Shown: positions 9,266 to 20,997, counted from the stretch's first letter. The stretch: 64,000 nt of DNA from Notamacropus eugenii (GCF_028372415.1 NC_092877.1:217530116-217594115), one strand, 5' to 3'. The notes: generated by a model not told the origin, from the sequence alone. Made by a program: numbers and translations.

Positions 9266-11990
9266 CTTAAAATTGAAGTGGATAGGGGGACATACAAAGG
9301 GTGAGATACTAGTGGACAGAGGATATTTTCAGGTGATTGTGTGAATTTTCATATCAGTGACATGCTATGCCTTTGAAATGGTAAAAGGTATTCTAGGAAA
9401 GCAGTATTTTCCCCACTTTCAACTTCGTAGATCCACAAAGTGATCACATATAAAATGTACTTGTATCATGCATCTCTTTTCTTTCCCATCTCTCCAGTTT
9501 ACCAGGGTCAAGTGTGTTCATTCTATCCTTTGGGGCAGAACTTCTAACAATTCTGCTTCACTCGTGGAGGAAGTGGTATTGGTGAATGAGTGTTTGGCAA
9601 TCTTCCTTCCTCTCTGTCAATAATGACTAATTCGTAATCGGGTGTTTAGGGGGCAAGTTGCTGGAGGTGTAGTCTTTCAAATCAGTAGTAAACCTGACCA
9701 CAAACTCTCAAGGCACCTTTTCTAAGAGCAAGGAGATTAATGCCAACATGTTTCCTTCTTTCTAATTTGGGCTATTATATTTTTAATTACTTAAATTATC
9801 CGTATAGATTCAATGGGATAAGTCATTATCCGTTTCCTGTCTTTTAACTAGAAAGTCTCTGTGTGCTGTTTAGGCTTGTCAATAAGAAAAAAGAAAAAGA
9901 ATTCTACCAGTGTTTTCCAAAAATTGCCTATCCACATCCCTACTCTGGGACAACATCCCTTTGACCTTTTCCTTGCCTGCCCGCTTATTAGGCTCTGACT
10001 CTGTCTTGAGGATCTTTCAACTTTTCCCTGTAATGACCATTCCACCATTGTTTTTTTGATACTTTTCTGACGTTGTCTGTGGTAGGGGTAATATAAGAAC
10101 TTCCTCCTCCATCTCTCCTTGCCTTTCCTTCCTCCCCGTGCACAAGTTAAGGTAATTTTTCCTTAAAAGGTATTGAGATTATCCTTAAGTCTTGGTTGGC
10201 AAAACGGCCCAAGGGTTCAGACTATAGAATTCACTTTTTGGTTGCAGCTCCAAGAAACTCTAGAGGCACTTTGATATTTCCCTCAGCTAAATCAGCTCAA
10301 AGTATCCTCATTCTCTGTCCTTGTTTCTTTTTTGTTAATTGTTAAATGAACTACAAGTGTCTCATTTTGTTCCAATATTGAAACTCTAAACTCTAAACTG
10401 AGTCAGGCCCAGGACAGAACGTCTCCCCTGCTCCATGAGGCTTTTTGAATAGAATGTGCTTAGCAGAAATGACTTTTTTTTTTTTTTATTAGGGTGTAAT
10501 AGGAAATTACCTAAGCCATGTCATCTGAGGAACTATGGATAGGCTTCCATACCTCCAAGTATTTTCCTCATTGTCTTTCATGATAACTGAAACTCCACCA
10601 TTAGAAATTGTTCTTTCGGCACTGGGGACTTCTTTTCAAGGGTCCCCTAATAAGATGCAGATATCTCTGTGAAGACTGGTACCAATATTGGGTAACAATT
10701 GAGTGGAATTAATTAATACCAGCGGAGAGCAAGATACAAGCCAGAGATGGAGGTTGCGGTGAAGCGGGGCAGATAGGAAATACGGCTTCTTGAAGATCTA
10801 TCTAGAAAACAGGGAGGGAGACAATATGAAAGTGGAGGTGGGAAGATACTGAAGAAATTTTCCACACTGTTATTTCATGTAAGGCCTGCTTGGTGCCCAG
10901 AGATGGAATCAGGTCGGGTCCCTCTTTTGAATGAAGGGGCAAAGCTGTGAAATCATTCAGGACTGATGGTTGCTTCAGGCTCTTCATATCTGCTGGTGTC
11001 TCTGTTTTGCCTCCTGCTATTTACGACCCTGGACATTGAGTACAAGAGCCAGGTTGTATATCTAGTCCCACAGGGAAGCTAACCTACTCCTCCTTGGCCA
11101 ACTCCTTCCCACCGACTGTTTGGAATTTTTATGTTGGTGCTTTAAAGTTAAGCTTCTTTGAATTCCTCAAGTATTAAAGATGAAAGGCATCTCTTTCTGG
11201 AAGAAGAATTAATATTCCTTTAAAAAAGTTATTCTTTTTTTTTTTTAACTTGGCTAGTCCCATGACTCCCACGATGACATTTCTTATAGGAAAGACTGGG
11301 ATTTTTAAGAATAGTAACATGGTGATTTGTCTTTCAAATACTGTTTTACTTATAGTAGCAAAAACAGGAAATAGGCACCATTTTTCAGTGTTACAATCTG
11401 ATTCATTCAATGATATAAACAGCTTTATCTCATCTCATTGTTTATGTCTCATCGCTATGCTATTGGCAAAACACTATTTTTCCTCCAGAAAAGTGATATA
11501 TTCTTGTCCAACAATGACTGAAATAAATAACTGGAAGACGTCCCTATCCCTCTCCCTTAGTGGTTCACATTGTGTAATCAGTTACTTTGAAAACTTTACA
11601 TGCTTCTAGACATTCTGCACTCCTAGGTTTGTGAAGAGGTTAGTCCTCTTATTTATGTGGGAGGGATGGTGCTTGGACCATTTCTGAATACGAGCAATTG
11701 ATGAAATTTATTTGATCTTGTCAAATGAAATGTGTGTGAACAAATCTCTTTCCTGATGCATAGTTACTCAGTACAGTCATGGGAGGGATAGCGCTAAATA
11801 TATACCAGATGCTTATGACCATAAAGCATGGGCCTGCTATATATACCACATTCTCATCATGCAACTTACTTGACTCAGTTGACAATTCGATTCTAATATT
11901 AAAATTTACTTTTGAGAAAGAGAAAGGAATAAGACACATTTCTTTGGATCTAGCCTGCATATTTCTCATCCTGAATCAGTTCAACTAAAA
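9266..11990. other. Unassigned, largely unique 2.7 kb
   Basis: No gene, RNA or confident repeat was seen. T-runs occur near 10471-10487 and 11237-11246. The 119-codon open frame at 11250-11609 has no recognisable domain. Positions 11345-11435 pair with 5285-5375 as an unknown repeated unit. Confidence 0.4.
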
Positions 11991-11994
11991 GAGC

Positions 11995-12207
11995 ACAGGA
12001 TTGGACATATGGAAATGCATTGGTAGTCTTAGCTTAGCCACTGAACAGCTATGAGCTATATAAACTTAGGCCAGTCAACTAACTGTTTTGTCCCTATTTC
12101 TCATCTTTGAAATGGGCATTAATGATACCTGTTCTTTCTACCTCCAAGGGTTGTTGTGAAGACAAAATGAGATGATAGCTATAGAGAGGTTTTTGAAAAG
12201 TTTATGC
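11995..12207 (+). repeat. MIR-like SINE, plus strand
   Basis: The order 'ctgaacagctatgagctata', 'aggccagtcaactaactg', 'gaaatgggcattaatgatac', 'agggttgttgtgaagacaaa' is a complete, diverged MIR consensus order. Confidence 0.75.
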
Positions 12208-12335
12208 ACATACACATATACATATATATATACACATACAAATATATATGTATACACACATATAAACACTCCCACACCTAGACTTAGGCATACATATGTA
12301 CAAAATACACATATGTACATGTGTCTGTATATATT
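12208..12335. repeat. Alternating CA/TA-rich low-complexity DNA
   Basis: Interrupted (CA)n and (TA)n runs directly follow the MIR 3' end, a common place for microsatellite birth. Alternating purine-pyrimidine open frames here are artefacts. Confidence 0.8.
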
Positions 12336-12472
12336 ACATATTTTTAATGTATTAGAATCAAATTGTAAATCAGGTAAGCTATATAATTCTATGGTGATGT
12401 ATACTTCTATTATAAATGAATCAGCAATCTTATTCAACCATAACCTGTCCAAGAGATCTCTTCTTTCCTAGT

Positions 12473-12938
12473 TGTATCACCAAGGCAATACTCACAGCAT
12501 GAAGAGTGACTATAAATATGCCAGTGTAGTTCTGAATCACAAAGTATAACAGACTGTCCATATAGAAGGCAAAAAAAAAAACATTTATTCAGACACCAGA
12601 AAACCAAATCCCAACACCAGAAAGCCAAATCAGTCACAGTAATCAACAAGTCAATACACATTAGCACTACAGGGGACACCATTCCCAAGCCTTCCTCCTT
12701 GTCCCCCCTCAACCTTGCCATAAGACTAGTTGTCTGCCTGCCTGTGTCCTCTCTCTTCCACCCTAATTTCTCTCACCAACTTCCTCCCAGCTCCGCTCCA
12801 CCCTTCCTGTTCTACCTGTTTCAGCAAACTCCTCCTCCAAATTTGACTTAGATTTCCATGTTATTTTAAGCAGGTTACATGGGCCTATTAATGGATGGGA
12901 AAGATCTTCAAATGAAGCAAAGATACATTAACAATACA
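12473..12938 (-). mobile_element. Solo LTR of an endogenous retrovirus, minus strand
   Basis: A 466-bp element with canonical TG...CA ends, flanked by CTAGT (12468-12472) and TTAGT (12939-12943), a 5-bp duplication with one mismatch. Read on the minus strand it matches the LTR at 33163-33661 along its length: the 'aagatctttccca' start, a 'aataggcccatgt' block, a purine-rich middle, the 'ggctttctggtgt' block and a polyadenylation signal (TTTATT on plus at 12584-12589). No internal viral region adjoins it. A T11 run (A11 on plus) follows the signal and an internal 'ttctggtgt' segment is duplicated relative to the other copy. Confidence 0.85.
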
Positions 12939-13290
12939 TTAGTGAGAGTTTCAGACAAAAAAAAGTCATTTTTTTCCAGGTAGGATTGCTGTTGTTTACC
13001 CACTTATATAAGAAACATTCTAATTTTTAAAATTATTCAAATGTTGGAAGTAAATATAATTAATCTTCCTCTGTTCTATTAAATTGTCATTATCAAAATT
13101 CTGTCATGCTTCCAACAAGCAAGCTTCAGTAAGGGAGGGATTGTAGTTGATTGTAAGACAGGTACCTACCTTAAAATAACATGTTCTTAAATCACTTTGA
13201 AAAATCATCATATTTCACATCTAATAATCATATTTCACATCTACTCTCTTTCCTTACAACTGTATGAAGTAAGTAGGGTAAATATTTTTT

Positions 13291-13499
13291 AGTCATGACA
13301 CCATTTAGGGTTTTCTTTGCAAGATACTGGATTTCCATGTCCTTCTCTAGCCTATTTTACAGCTGAGGAAACTGAAGCAAACAGGATTAAGTGACTTGAC
13401 CAGGATCAGATAGCTAGTGAGTGTGTGAGGCCATATTTGAACTCAGGTCTTTCTGACTTCAGGTCTAGCCTTGTACCCACTGTATCACCTAGCTGCCCT
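13291..13499 (-). repeat. Marsupial CORE-SINE (MAR1-like), minus strand, internally shortened
   Basis: The antisense order is preserved from 'accatttagggttttctttg' to 'tatcacctagctgccc', but the 'ggagtggtttgccatt' block is partly deleted. It lies directly beside another copy starting at 13511. Confidence 0.8.
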
Positions 13500-13510
13500 A
13501 GTGGAAATGT

Positions 13511-13755
13511 TTAGTTGTTTTCAGTCAAGTCTGACTCTTTGTGACCCCCATTTGGGGTTTTCTTGGTAAAGATACTGGAGAGGTTTGCCACTTTCATCTC
13601 CAGTTCATTTTACAGATGAGGAAATTGGAGCAAACATAGTGAAGTGATTTACCCAGGGTCACACAGCTAATACATGCCTGAAACTAGATTTGAACTCAAG
13701 AAGTCTTCACAACTTTTGACACAGCATTCAATTCACTGCACTGCCTAGCTGCTCC
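13511..13755 (-). repeat. Marsupial CORE-SINE (MAR1-like), minus strand
   Basis: A nearly complete antisense copy: 'gtctgactctttgtgacccc', 'tttggggttttcttggtaaa', 'acccagggtcacacagctaa', ending 'ctgcctagctgctcc'. It is a same-orientation neighbour of the 13291 copy. Confidence 0.85.
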
Positions 13756-13860
13756 AGTGCAAATATTGATTATATCCATTTTTCAGATGAGAAAATCAAG
13801 GCTCAGAGAGTTTACCTCACTTGCTACTATACCACTGGGATTGCATGTTATTTTTATCAT
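13756..13860 (-). repeat. MIR-like SINE fragment
   Basis: 'ccatttttcagatgagaaaa', 'aaggctcagagagtttacct' are antisense MIR core phrases. Confidence 0.6.
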
Positions 13861-13944
13861 AACTTAAAGTATATAACAACTTTACTCATTATACTTCCTA
13901 GCAAAATAATTTATAGTTTTATATTATCTACAGACTATGAGAAT

Positions 13945-14330
13945 AACACATTAGTTTATTCATCACTGAGTACCTATTATGTCAATAATGATGAGCTAAG
14001 TGCTATTGAGGATAGAAAAGAAGAGTTAGATCCAGCACCTGTCCTTAAGGAAAATATGGTCTTTTAAATAGACTGCATCATGATATGGACAGGCAGGTAG
14101 GTGGAACAGAGTATAAGGAAGGGTATAAATTTGAGAGTCAATTTGAAGGCAGAATTGTTAAGACAGCGATTGATTGAAAATACCCTAAAAGCCAAAGTGT
14201 ATTAGAGGGATAGGTGGTTAGGATGTAAACTCTTCCATGGTATCTTGCTTTGTTCCATTGAGGGTTTATGAGTTTTCAAGGTGACGGGAACTGACATTTG
14301 TGATCAGGGTATCTTTGCGTTGCCTAATTT
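13945..14330 (-). repeat. L2-like remnant, minus strand
   Basis: 'ttcatcactgagtacctatt', 'gatgagctaagtgctattga', 'cacctgtccttaagg' follow the antisense L2 3' terminus. Similarity fades after about 14080, so the right edge is uncertain. Confidence 0.5.
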
Positions 14331-15844
14331 GGAAGCAATGTAGGAAATCATACAGGATTTTGATTCAGTAAATCAAACGGAGGCTCACAGAAGAGGGGAC
14401 TTGCCTTCTGAGAAGAGTCTACGTTGGGACTGATAAAAGAAAGAAAATGACCGATGACTTTTAGAATACATACAACTACTGACTTTTTAAAATCTGAAAA
14501 AAAAAGTGACATGTAACACCCATGTTCTAAAACGTCAATCTTATATTGAGCTGCAAGCAGCCTTTTTGAGAAGTAATAGTATTTTCATTCCAGCTGTGTG
14601 AGGTCATGTCCAGTTTTCACCAACTAACCCTTAGGTGGATCAACCACCTCTGTTTCCAAGATTGACATGTTGGATGATCTATTTGAACACCTTTCTAAAT
14701 TAGAAAAGGTACCATTTCTTGGCCAGACTGAGAGACTGCTGTTGTCAAAACTTTTTTTATTAACTTTTTTTTTTTTTTTACTGGAAACTATCTAAGTGTC
14801 ACATTTTGGTGTGCAATTTAAATTGTCAGGCTTTTAGTCATCTCAATTCTTGGAAGTGTGATGTAAAATGCTGTAATGTGATACACTGATGAAAATTAGG
14901 TTTATCGATTTGGTATTGTCAAGAAATATAACACCTTCAAAATAGTCTAAGTAGTGAAAGAGATAGTCCATTTAATGGCGGTTATTGGGGTACAACTGTG
15001 TAATTTCCTAGCACTGAAATCTACAAAAGCCTAGAGTTGTTGACGCACAGGCAAATTTCACATCAAAACAACATTATCCTTCTCCTTACCCACTGAATGG
15101 AGAGATGCTTATGAAATGTTGGAGAGAATTGCTTTGATATTTTTCCCTTTTATGTTCCACATTCCTATCTTTAATAGCATTTAATAGAAAATGACGGATG
15201 ACTCTTTCTATTCTGTTATTAACGTGATTTCACAGGTTTCCATTAGGATTTTGGTTTGTTTTTCATTCCTGACTCAGGGAAAAAAGGGGAAGAGTATCCA
15301 GAAACAATGACTGCCAAGGCCAATAGGCAGGAACAAAGTGAATGAGTAGGGAGTGACTTAAAAAAAGAGAGAGATCTGGAAATGCATTTGTTGGCTTCCT
15401 GCTGTGCTCAGGACTTTTACTACTCTTGGGCCAATATTAGTTTTCAGATTCACACAGCTGCCTTTTAAAAATCAGGTGAATTGTATTGGAATATTAGGGA
15501 GACTTTGTGTCTGTGAGGAGACTTAGGATGTTGGTGTCCTTTTAAAGAATAAAAAAAAAAAAAACCCAAACAACTTTTCAGAATTTATTATTTGAGACTA
15601 CATAAAAATCCTAAAAACAAAAAAATCCTACATTCTTTTTATGAAATAGATCTTCATATGTTTGACTACTGAGTGTAAAAGGTCTTACTGAGAAAGTTTA
15701 GACTTTGAACAGTAAATGTGACAATTATTTAACTCCTACAATGTTTAAAGCACTGTTATAGCTTATATCTCAATATAATAAAATTATATCTCTTACCTTC
15801 AAGGATATTATAGTATAACGGGAAATAAAGAGAGATATGACATG
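14331..15844. other. Unassigned, largely unique sequence
   Basis: No gene or confident repeat was seen. Homopolymer T and A runs sit at about 14767-14779 and 15550-15564. Confidence 0.4.
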
Positions 15845-15928
15845 CCCATAAATTTTGCCTCAGTTTCCCCATCTGTAAAATGAAGGGATTGAATGTCAGT
15901 GGTCCCTTCTTGCTTTGATATTAAGGGA
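15845..15928 (+). repeat. THER/MIR-like SINE fragment
   Basis: 'tgcctcagtttccccatctg' with 'taaaatgaagggattgaatg' and 'ggtcccttcttgctttgata' form the 3' half of a therian SINE. Confidence 0.7.
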
Positions 15929-17330
15929 ATATGGCAAATGGTTTTTTAGAAAGCATTCAACAGCTTTCCTATATTCAGAATTAGGGATTCTTTTCTCAAC
16001 AAATCCAGGTGAGATACAGAATCTATACTTTATTTTTTTTTTTTAATGAAATTACTCCAGCTCCTTCTCCCTGCTTTTTTGTTATTGCTTTATCAGTTAC
16101 CATCAGGAGTGTGTCTTTTGGTTATTAATGAGTTCTGTTGTTTCATTGATACATGGTGCTGGTTTCCTAGATTTTACAGGAAACAAACCACATGACAAAA
16201 TAAAACACCATGCTGTGAGCGTTGGATAAAAGACCAGAAAAAAAAAAAAAAGAGTCCTCTGAGCCGAGAGCTGCTTAGAAGCTCTGTGATACATTAGCTT
16301 GGTTTCCCTTACCCTAAGCCAGTGCATTGGCAAATCTTCAGCCTGCCTTAGGGAGAAATTCGCCCCTCAGCAGCCTTCCTTCAAAGCCCTTACACTTCTC
16401 AGCTGTGCTCCTGTCTCCCCGAATTACTCCCCAAAGACCCAGCAATTTTCCTTCTAAGTTTTTTTCCACCCATTTAAAATTGAGGGTCTTTCTGTTTTTC
16501 TCGCAGGGATTTAAAGGCAGCTTCAGGGAATACCTAAGTTTTTCTCTCTTCTCCAACTGCAATATGTTGGGAACAATGAGCTGGAGTGGTCGCTCTGAAT
16601 CATCGGATGGCTTCCAGGGCTCCTCTGAGTGTTTTAGATTTATATGATTTCAGGCAAGCTTGGCTGCTGTAAGGGAACAGTCCTTTCTTTTCTAAGAGAT
16701 CAGTTCTCAAGGTGTTCCTCACCAGAAAAAGTGAGCTATGATAGAAATGAGTATCTGAAACCTTGGCCTGGACACTGGTGGACCACTGTTTGGAGAGTCC
16801 TGAAGGGAGGGTCCCACCATTACCAGAGACGTTTGTTTCTTTCCAGGCATGTTATCCCCAACCCTTAGAAGAACAGACAACTTAAGAAGTCAGACACAAA
16901 ACTGTGGAGGAGATAAGACTGCTTTCTTGGTGAAATGCCTATTTTCTGCACTGATTTAGTAGGTATCAGTCCCTGACCACAGGCATTTGTCATGTTCACT
17001 TTCACTGATGGTTTGGAATCTAGTCTACTGGATGGACCAATACTGTGAATGACTGTGACATGCCCTATAGGTTGCTACAGGAGGTGATAAGTTTTTCTTT
17101 TGTCAAAATATTCTGATCTACCATTTCTTCAGCTAACAAATTGCTTATTAGTTACGAGGTCTAACATGGATGGATAAATCTTTTCTACTTTTTCTATAAG
17201 CTTACTAATTCACCATGATCCTCCCTTTATTGAAAAAAAAAGCCCTTCTAGAGAGATAAGTTGACTTTATGTATTAAGTTATTTCATTAGGCAGCCAGAT
17301 TTAATATCTAGTCCTTATTTTTAAGGACAC
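15929..17330. other. Unassigned sequence with no recognised coding exon
   Basis: A 106-codon frame (16327-16647) and a 74-codon frame (16644-16868) lie here in a locally GC-richer patch. I recognise no protein family or splice structure in either and treat them as chance. An A-run sits at 16238-16251. Confidence 0.4.
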
Positions 17331-17332
17331 TG

Positions 17333-17508
17333 ATCAGAGGCAGCGCTGTGTAGTGGCTAGAATACTGGCAGAGCTTGGTTCATATCCTGCCTTATATAAT
17401 TACACAAGTCACCACTTCTTTGGGACTGAGTTTCCTTATCTATAAAAGGAGGAGGTTGGACCTGATAATTTCTAAAATATCTTTCCGTGTTATAAAGTTA
17501 TAGTCTAC
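17333..17508 (+). repeat. THER-like SINE, plus strand
   Basis: Head 'gtgtagtggctagaatactg', core 'ctgagtttccttatctataa', tail 'ggaggttggacctgataatt' and 'aaaatatctttccgtgttat'. The 'ggttggac...gat' tail is shared with the SINEs at 32405, 45665 and 53958. Confidence 0.7.
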
Positions 17509-18468
17509 CTGCCAAAGCTATATAGTATTCCTGGGCTTATGAAGTGTTTGGCATTTGAAGTAGTTTATGATGAGGTAGAATAACCTTTAGATTCAATAAG
17601 GTTCTGCTTTTATGCATCAAATGTAGCTTGAGAATAGCAAGACCACTACCTTTTCTGTTGTTCATATTTTATGATTACAGACTCTTTCCAATAGACTATA
17701 ATATAACATTTCAGAAACTATCTCCTTTCTCCATTTACCCATGGCAATTCTCCCCCCTCTCCCCCTTAAAAATATATTGTTTCCTTGAGTTAGTTCAACC
17801 AACTTTAGCTTTCTTTCCTTAAACAAATTTATGGACGTGTCCCAATTTGCAACCATGCTGAGAAGTGACTGTATAATCCCTTACAATGTTCTCTTTGGCC
17901 ATTATATGTCTTGGGTCTTACTGTTAATCCTGACTAAAAAAACAAGCATTTCCTTCTGAAAGCCCTCAACTTCAAGCAGCACCAACTGCAAAGTGTTTTA
18001 TGTGCTAAATGCTCATCATAAATTATTGTCTCTGAAACCTCCTGCGTCTCCCTTGAAGGGCAGGAGAAGTGGGAGAAGTTTGCTCTGTGATCCACCCTGC
18101 CAGGAATGAACCAATCATTGGAGTTCAATGGATACTTCCTGCCTGAGTTTAGCTAATTCTACACTAGTGACCCAGTTACTATGGCTATCTTTAAAAACAA
18201 ACCTCCCATGGGAAATACACCCCCACTGACTTGAAGCAGGAAGAAAAAAGTCAAACTTTGTTTTAAAATCTGGGCCCTTTGACCCATAAAAGTTAATTTC
18301 TTTTCCTGTAGGTTCTTCCAAAAGTCATAATGAGCCAGACTCAATTCCCACTATGATGCATGAACATAAACAGATGTGGGTAGGTTTTTAAGACACTATC
18401 TTATATTGATTTTAATTACTAATGATTAAAAAAAACCTCATTTTACTATAGAATTAATTATAATAGTA
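17509..18468. other. Unassigned sequence
   Basis: No gene or confident repeat was seen. Short C-rich runs occur at 17750-17766. Confidence 0.4.
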
Positions 18469-18660
18469 ATGTTAGTGAACATTTATATAGTGTTAGGTAC
18501 TATTATCATCCCCATTTTACCGTTGAAGAAACAAGAGGCAAACAGAGGTGAAGTGATTTGCCCAGGGTCATATAGCTTGTAAGCGTCTGAGGCTGAATTT
18601 GAACTCAAGTTTTCCTGACACTAGGTCAAAGGTTTTATCCTCTATGCCATCTAGCTGTTG
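18469..18660 (-). repeat. MIR-like SINE, minus strand
   Basis: 'atcatccccattttaccgtt', 'tgatttgcccagggtcatat', 'gaggctgaatttgaactcaa', 'tctatgccatctagctg' follow the antisense CORE-SINE order. Confidence 0.75.
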
Positions 18661-18767
18661 AACTGTATTTAAAAGGAAATTTCATATGTTAGTGGTATAT
18701 ATATTATGTATAATATACATATATACGCATGTATATTTACATGTTTTCTATATGACAATATTTTTAG

Positions 18768-18915
18768 GATTGTAAGGGACTTTAGAGGTAATTTACCTAT
18801 GAGGAGGCTAAGATTCCGGGTGAAGTGACTTGTACAAGCTTACACAGGTGGTAAGTGATAAAGGGAGGATTTGAACTCAGATTTCTTGACTTCAAGTTCA
18901 TTCAATTATTCTGCA
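18768..18915 (-). repeat. MIR/THER-like SINE, minus strand
   Basis: 'taagggactttagaggtaat', 'aggctaagattccgggtgaa', 'gaggatttgaactcagattt' match the antisense order. Its right part lies in the first unit of the tandem duplication starting at 18868. Confidence 0.65.
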
Positions 18916-19289
18916 ACTTGCCAAATGACTTTGGAAAGTACTAATATTAGTAATATTCTTCTTTAGCAGATTTAATTTTCTTCAGTATCATTAAAAAATA
19001 AAAGTGTAATTTAAATTTATAATATTTCATTTTATTGAAAAACAAATTCAACAGTATGGCTATTTACAGTTTTTTTGATTTGAACTCAGGTGTCATGATT
19101 CCAAGTTCTTTCAGCTATCTATTCTCCAATTTGACAAATTACACTGGAAATTACTTATATGGGTAATGGACTTTAGCAGATTTAATTCTCTGTGATATTT
19201 TATTGAAAAGTAGAAAAAAAGAAAGCATACTTTAAGTTTTTCCTATTTTATTTTATTAAAACAAATCTAAAACTATTTGCTATTTTTTT
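18868..19289. repeat. Direct tandem duplication, unit about 209 bp
   Basis: Unit 1 is 18868-19076 and unit 2 is 19077-19289. Both begin 'gatttgaactcag' and share, in register, 'caagttc-tt-a', 'tttagcagatttaattt/ctc', a 'cattttattgaaaa'-like run, and 'gctattt' near the end. The units have diverged by substitutions and small indels, so the duplication is old. The start lies inside the SINE that precedes it. Confidence 0.75.
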
Positions 19290-19310
19290 CTGTCATCCAA
19301 TATTTTTCAC

Positions 19311-19828
19311 AGAATGTTAGAGTTTGCAATAACCTTAGAAACCACCCAGTTTAATCCTGACCTGATACAGGAACCATTCCACAACTTTATTTGCAAGACT
19401 AAATAACAAGGAGTCATTTAGTGTCTACTTGAAAAGCCCCAGTGACTCACTGCCTCAAAAAAACAGCACATTCTTTTTTTTTTTTTAGCTTTAATTATTG
19501 AGAAATTTTTCCTTATGTTGAACTGAAACTGGCTTCCAACTTTTTGGTCCAGGATCTCTCTGGAATACAAGGTAGTTTAACTCTTTTCCGCCTCCATACA
19601 GCCATCCAGAAACTTAAAGATAGTTGTCATTTCTCCATAGTTTTCTGTTCTCCAGGCTAAACATCCTCATTTCCTCAGTCACCTCTCATATGTCACGATC
19701 TCTAATTTTCTCTTTATTCCTTTATATGATTATAACATGACAATATCCGTTTTAAAACACAGAGCTCAAGAATGAACAAGAAATGCTTTAGATTTGTAGT
19801 CTGACTGGTGCACTCAACAAGTCTGGTG
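19311..19828 (-). repeat. CR1/L3-clade LINE 3' end, minus strand
   Basis: Antisense 3' region. 'attgagaaatttttccttat', 'gttgaactgaaactggcttc', 'gttctccaggctaaacatcc', 'tcctcagtcacctctcatat' and 'gtctgactggtgcactcaac' occur in the order expected for the reverse complement of the CR1/L3 terminal region. Sense copies of the same segments are at 27190, 28935 and 37190. A T-run (19473-19484) interrupts it. Confidence 0.8.
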
Positions 19829-20129
19829 CAGGAATAAATAAATGTTGGTTCAGCCCACGAAGTAGTAAGTCTATACTCACAGAAGAAAAGTGTTTCTGTT
19901 GAGCTGGTTTATTGTTGCTACAATCTGATAGTTATTTTTGCTTAGAGATGAAAATGCCTAGTTATTTTTTCTGCCCCAAAGACCTACACACAGAACCTGA
20001 CTTGGACGTTTGAATCTTCTGGTAGAATTTAGAAAACCTAGGTTTTAGAAATAGAATTTGAGGCAGCTCCTTGAATTTAAATAACTTTAAATTGATCAAA
20101 GTTACCTTCCATTGCTCAAATTACTAGCA

Positions 20130-20200
20130 ATTAAGATGATATCTGTGCTTAGCACAGTGTCTGACACAGAGTAGGAGCTATGTAAAGGTTTATTCCCCAG
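20130..20200 (+). repeat. Short L2/MIR 3'-end fragment
   Basis: 'gtgcttagcacagtgtctga' plus 'cacagagtaggagctatgta' is the classic terminal phrase of L2 and MIR. Confidence 0.55.
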
Positions 20201-20531
20201 CTCTCCCCTTCCCCTAACAGATACGATGGCAAATGATTGGGGAAAATAGGTTTTGAACATACTTCTTCCCCCACACCCCCACTTTCTATATTTGAATTCA
20301 GGCCTGATTCTGCTAGTAACTGTGTTAACAAGAATTAGATGTAAATCAAGACTGTTTACAATTAACTCTCGATTATTTACCTGAGGATTATGTATTTATT
20401 GCTTTATTTTCCTGAGTGCCATAATGCCAGATTTTCTGCTCTATCAGAACAGCTAAGTCAATTTTTTCATTTGCCACATTTTTTTTTTTTTTTAATGATT
20501 GATTCAGTGGTATTATAGCAGAAAGTCTACT

Positions 20532-20651
20532 CTGTTTGGAGTCAAAGCAGCTGAGTTCTGGCTGTGTCATTTATTACCTCTGTGACCTTGAGCAAGTCAG
20601 TTAACCTCTGAGTACCTCAATTTCCTCATCTATAAAATTAGGGATGAACTT
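20532..20651 (+). repeat. SINE split by a hAT element, left part
   Basis: 'tctgtgaccttgagcaagtc', 'tacctcaatttcctcatcta', 'aaattagggatgaactt'. The right part resumes at about 20941 with 'tagatgactggtagggtccc'. Joining the parts restores the usual 'ggac/gaactagatgac' tail order. Confidence 0.8.
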
Positions 20652-20929
20652 CAGAGCTTCTTAATTTTTTTCCACTTGGGACCCCTTTGCAGTTTAGGTA
20701 GCAGTTAGTTGGCATTGTGTGACCTGAGGGCATGTGCTGTGCAAAGTGTGCATGCTTTGTGTTCAAAACCAACTCTGCAATGAAGTTATGGGATGCAAGT
20801 CTGCCAGAAACACCTTAGATTTATCATGTTAGATTTTGAATTAATTTTTGGTCGTTGCATGTTCAGAAACCATTGTCAATTTTTTTGTGGTTGCATATGA
20901 GGTGGAGACCCACAGTTTAAGAAGTGCTG
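20652..20929. mobile_element. hAT-type non-autonomous element
   Basis: A 278-bp element. The left terminus cagagcttcttaa and the reverse complement of the right terminus, cagcacttcttaa, form terminal inverted repeats. The subterminal 'cacttgggacccc' and the inverted 'gtggagacccacag' fit the OposCharlie-like pattern known from opossum (name from memory). There is no open frame. A clean 8-bp duplication is not visible, because the right flank forms a hairpin with the terminus. Confidence 0.7.
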
Positions 20930-20940
20930 ACTTCTTAAAC

Positions 20941-20997
20941 TAGATGACTGGTAGGGTCCCTTCTAACTGTTATTCTATGATCCCTAAATTCTGGAAG
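20941..20997 (+). repeat. SINE split by a hAT element, right part
   Basis: 'tagatgactggtagggtccc' and 'ttctaactgttattctatga' complete the SINE beginning at 20532. Confidence 0.75.

Noticed and set aside
16327..16868. Two adjoining open frames (106 and 74 codons) that could be exons
   Set aside because: No family resemblance, no consistent splice sites and low-complexity residues. I treat them as chance.
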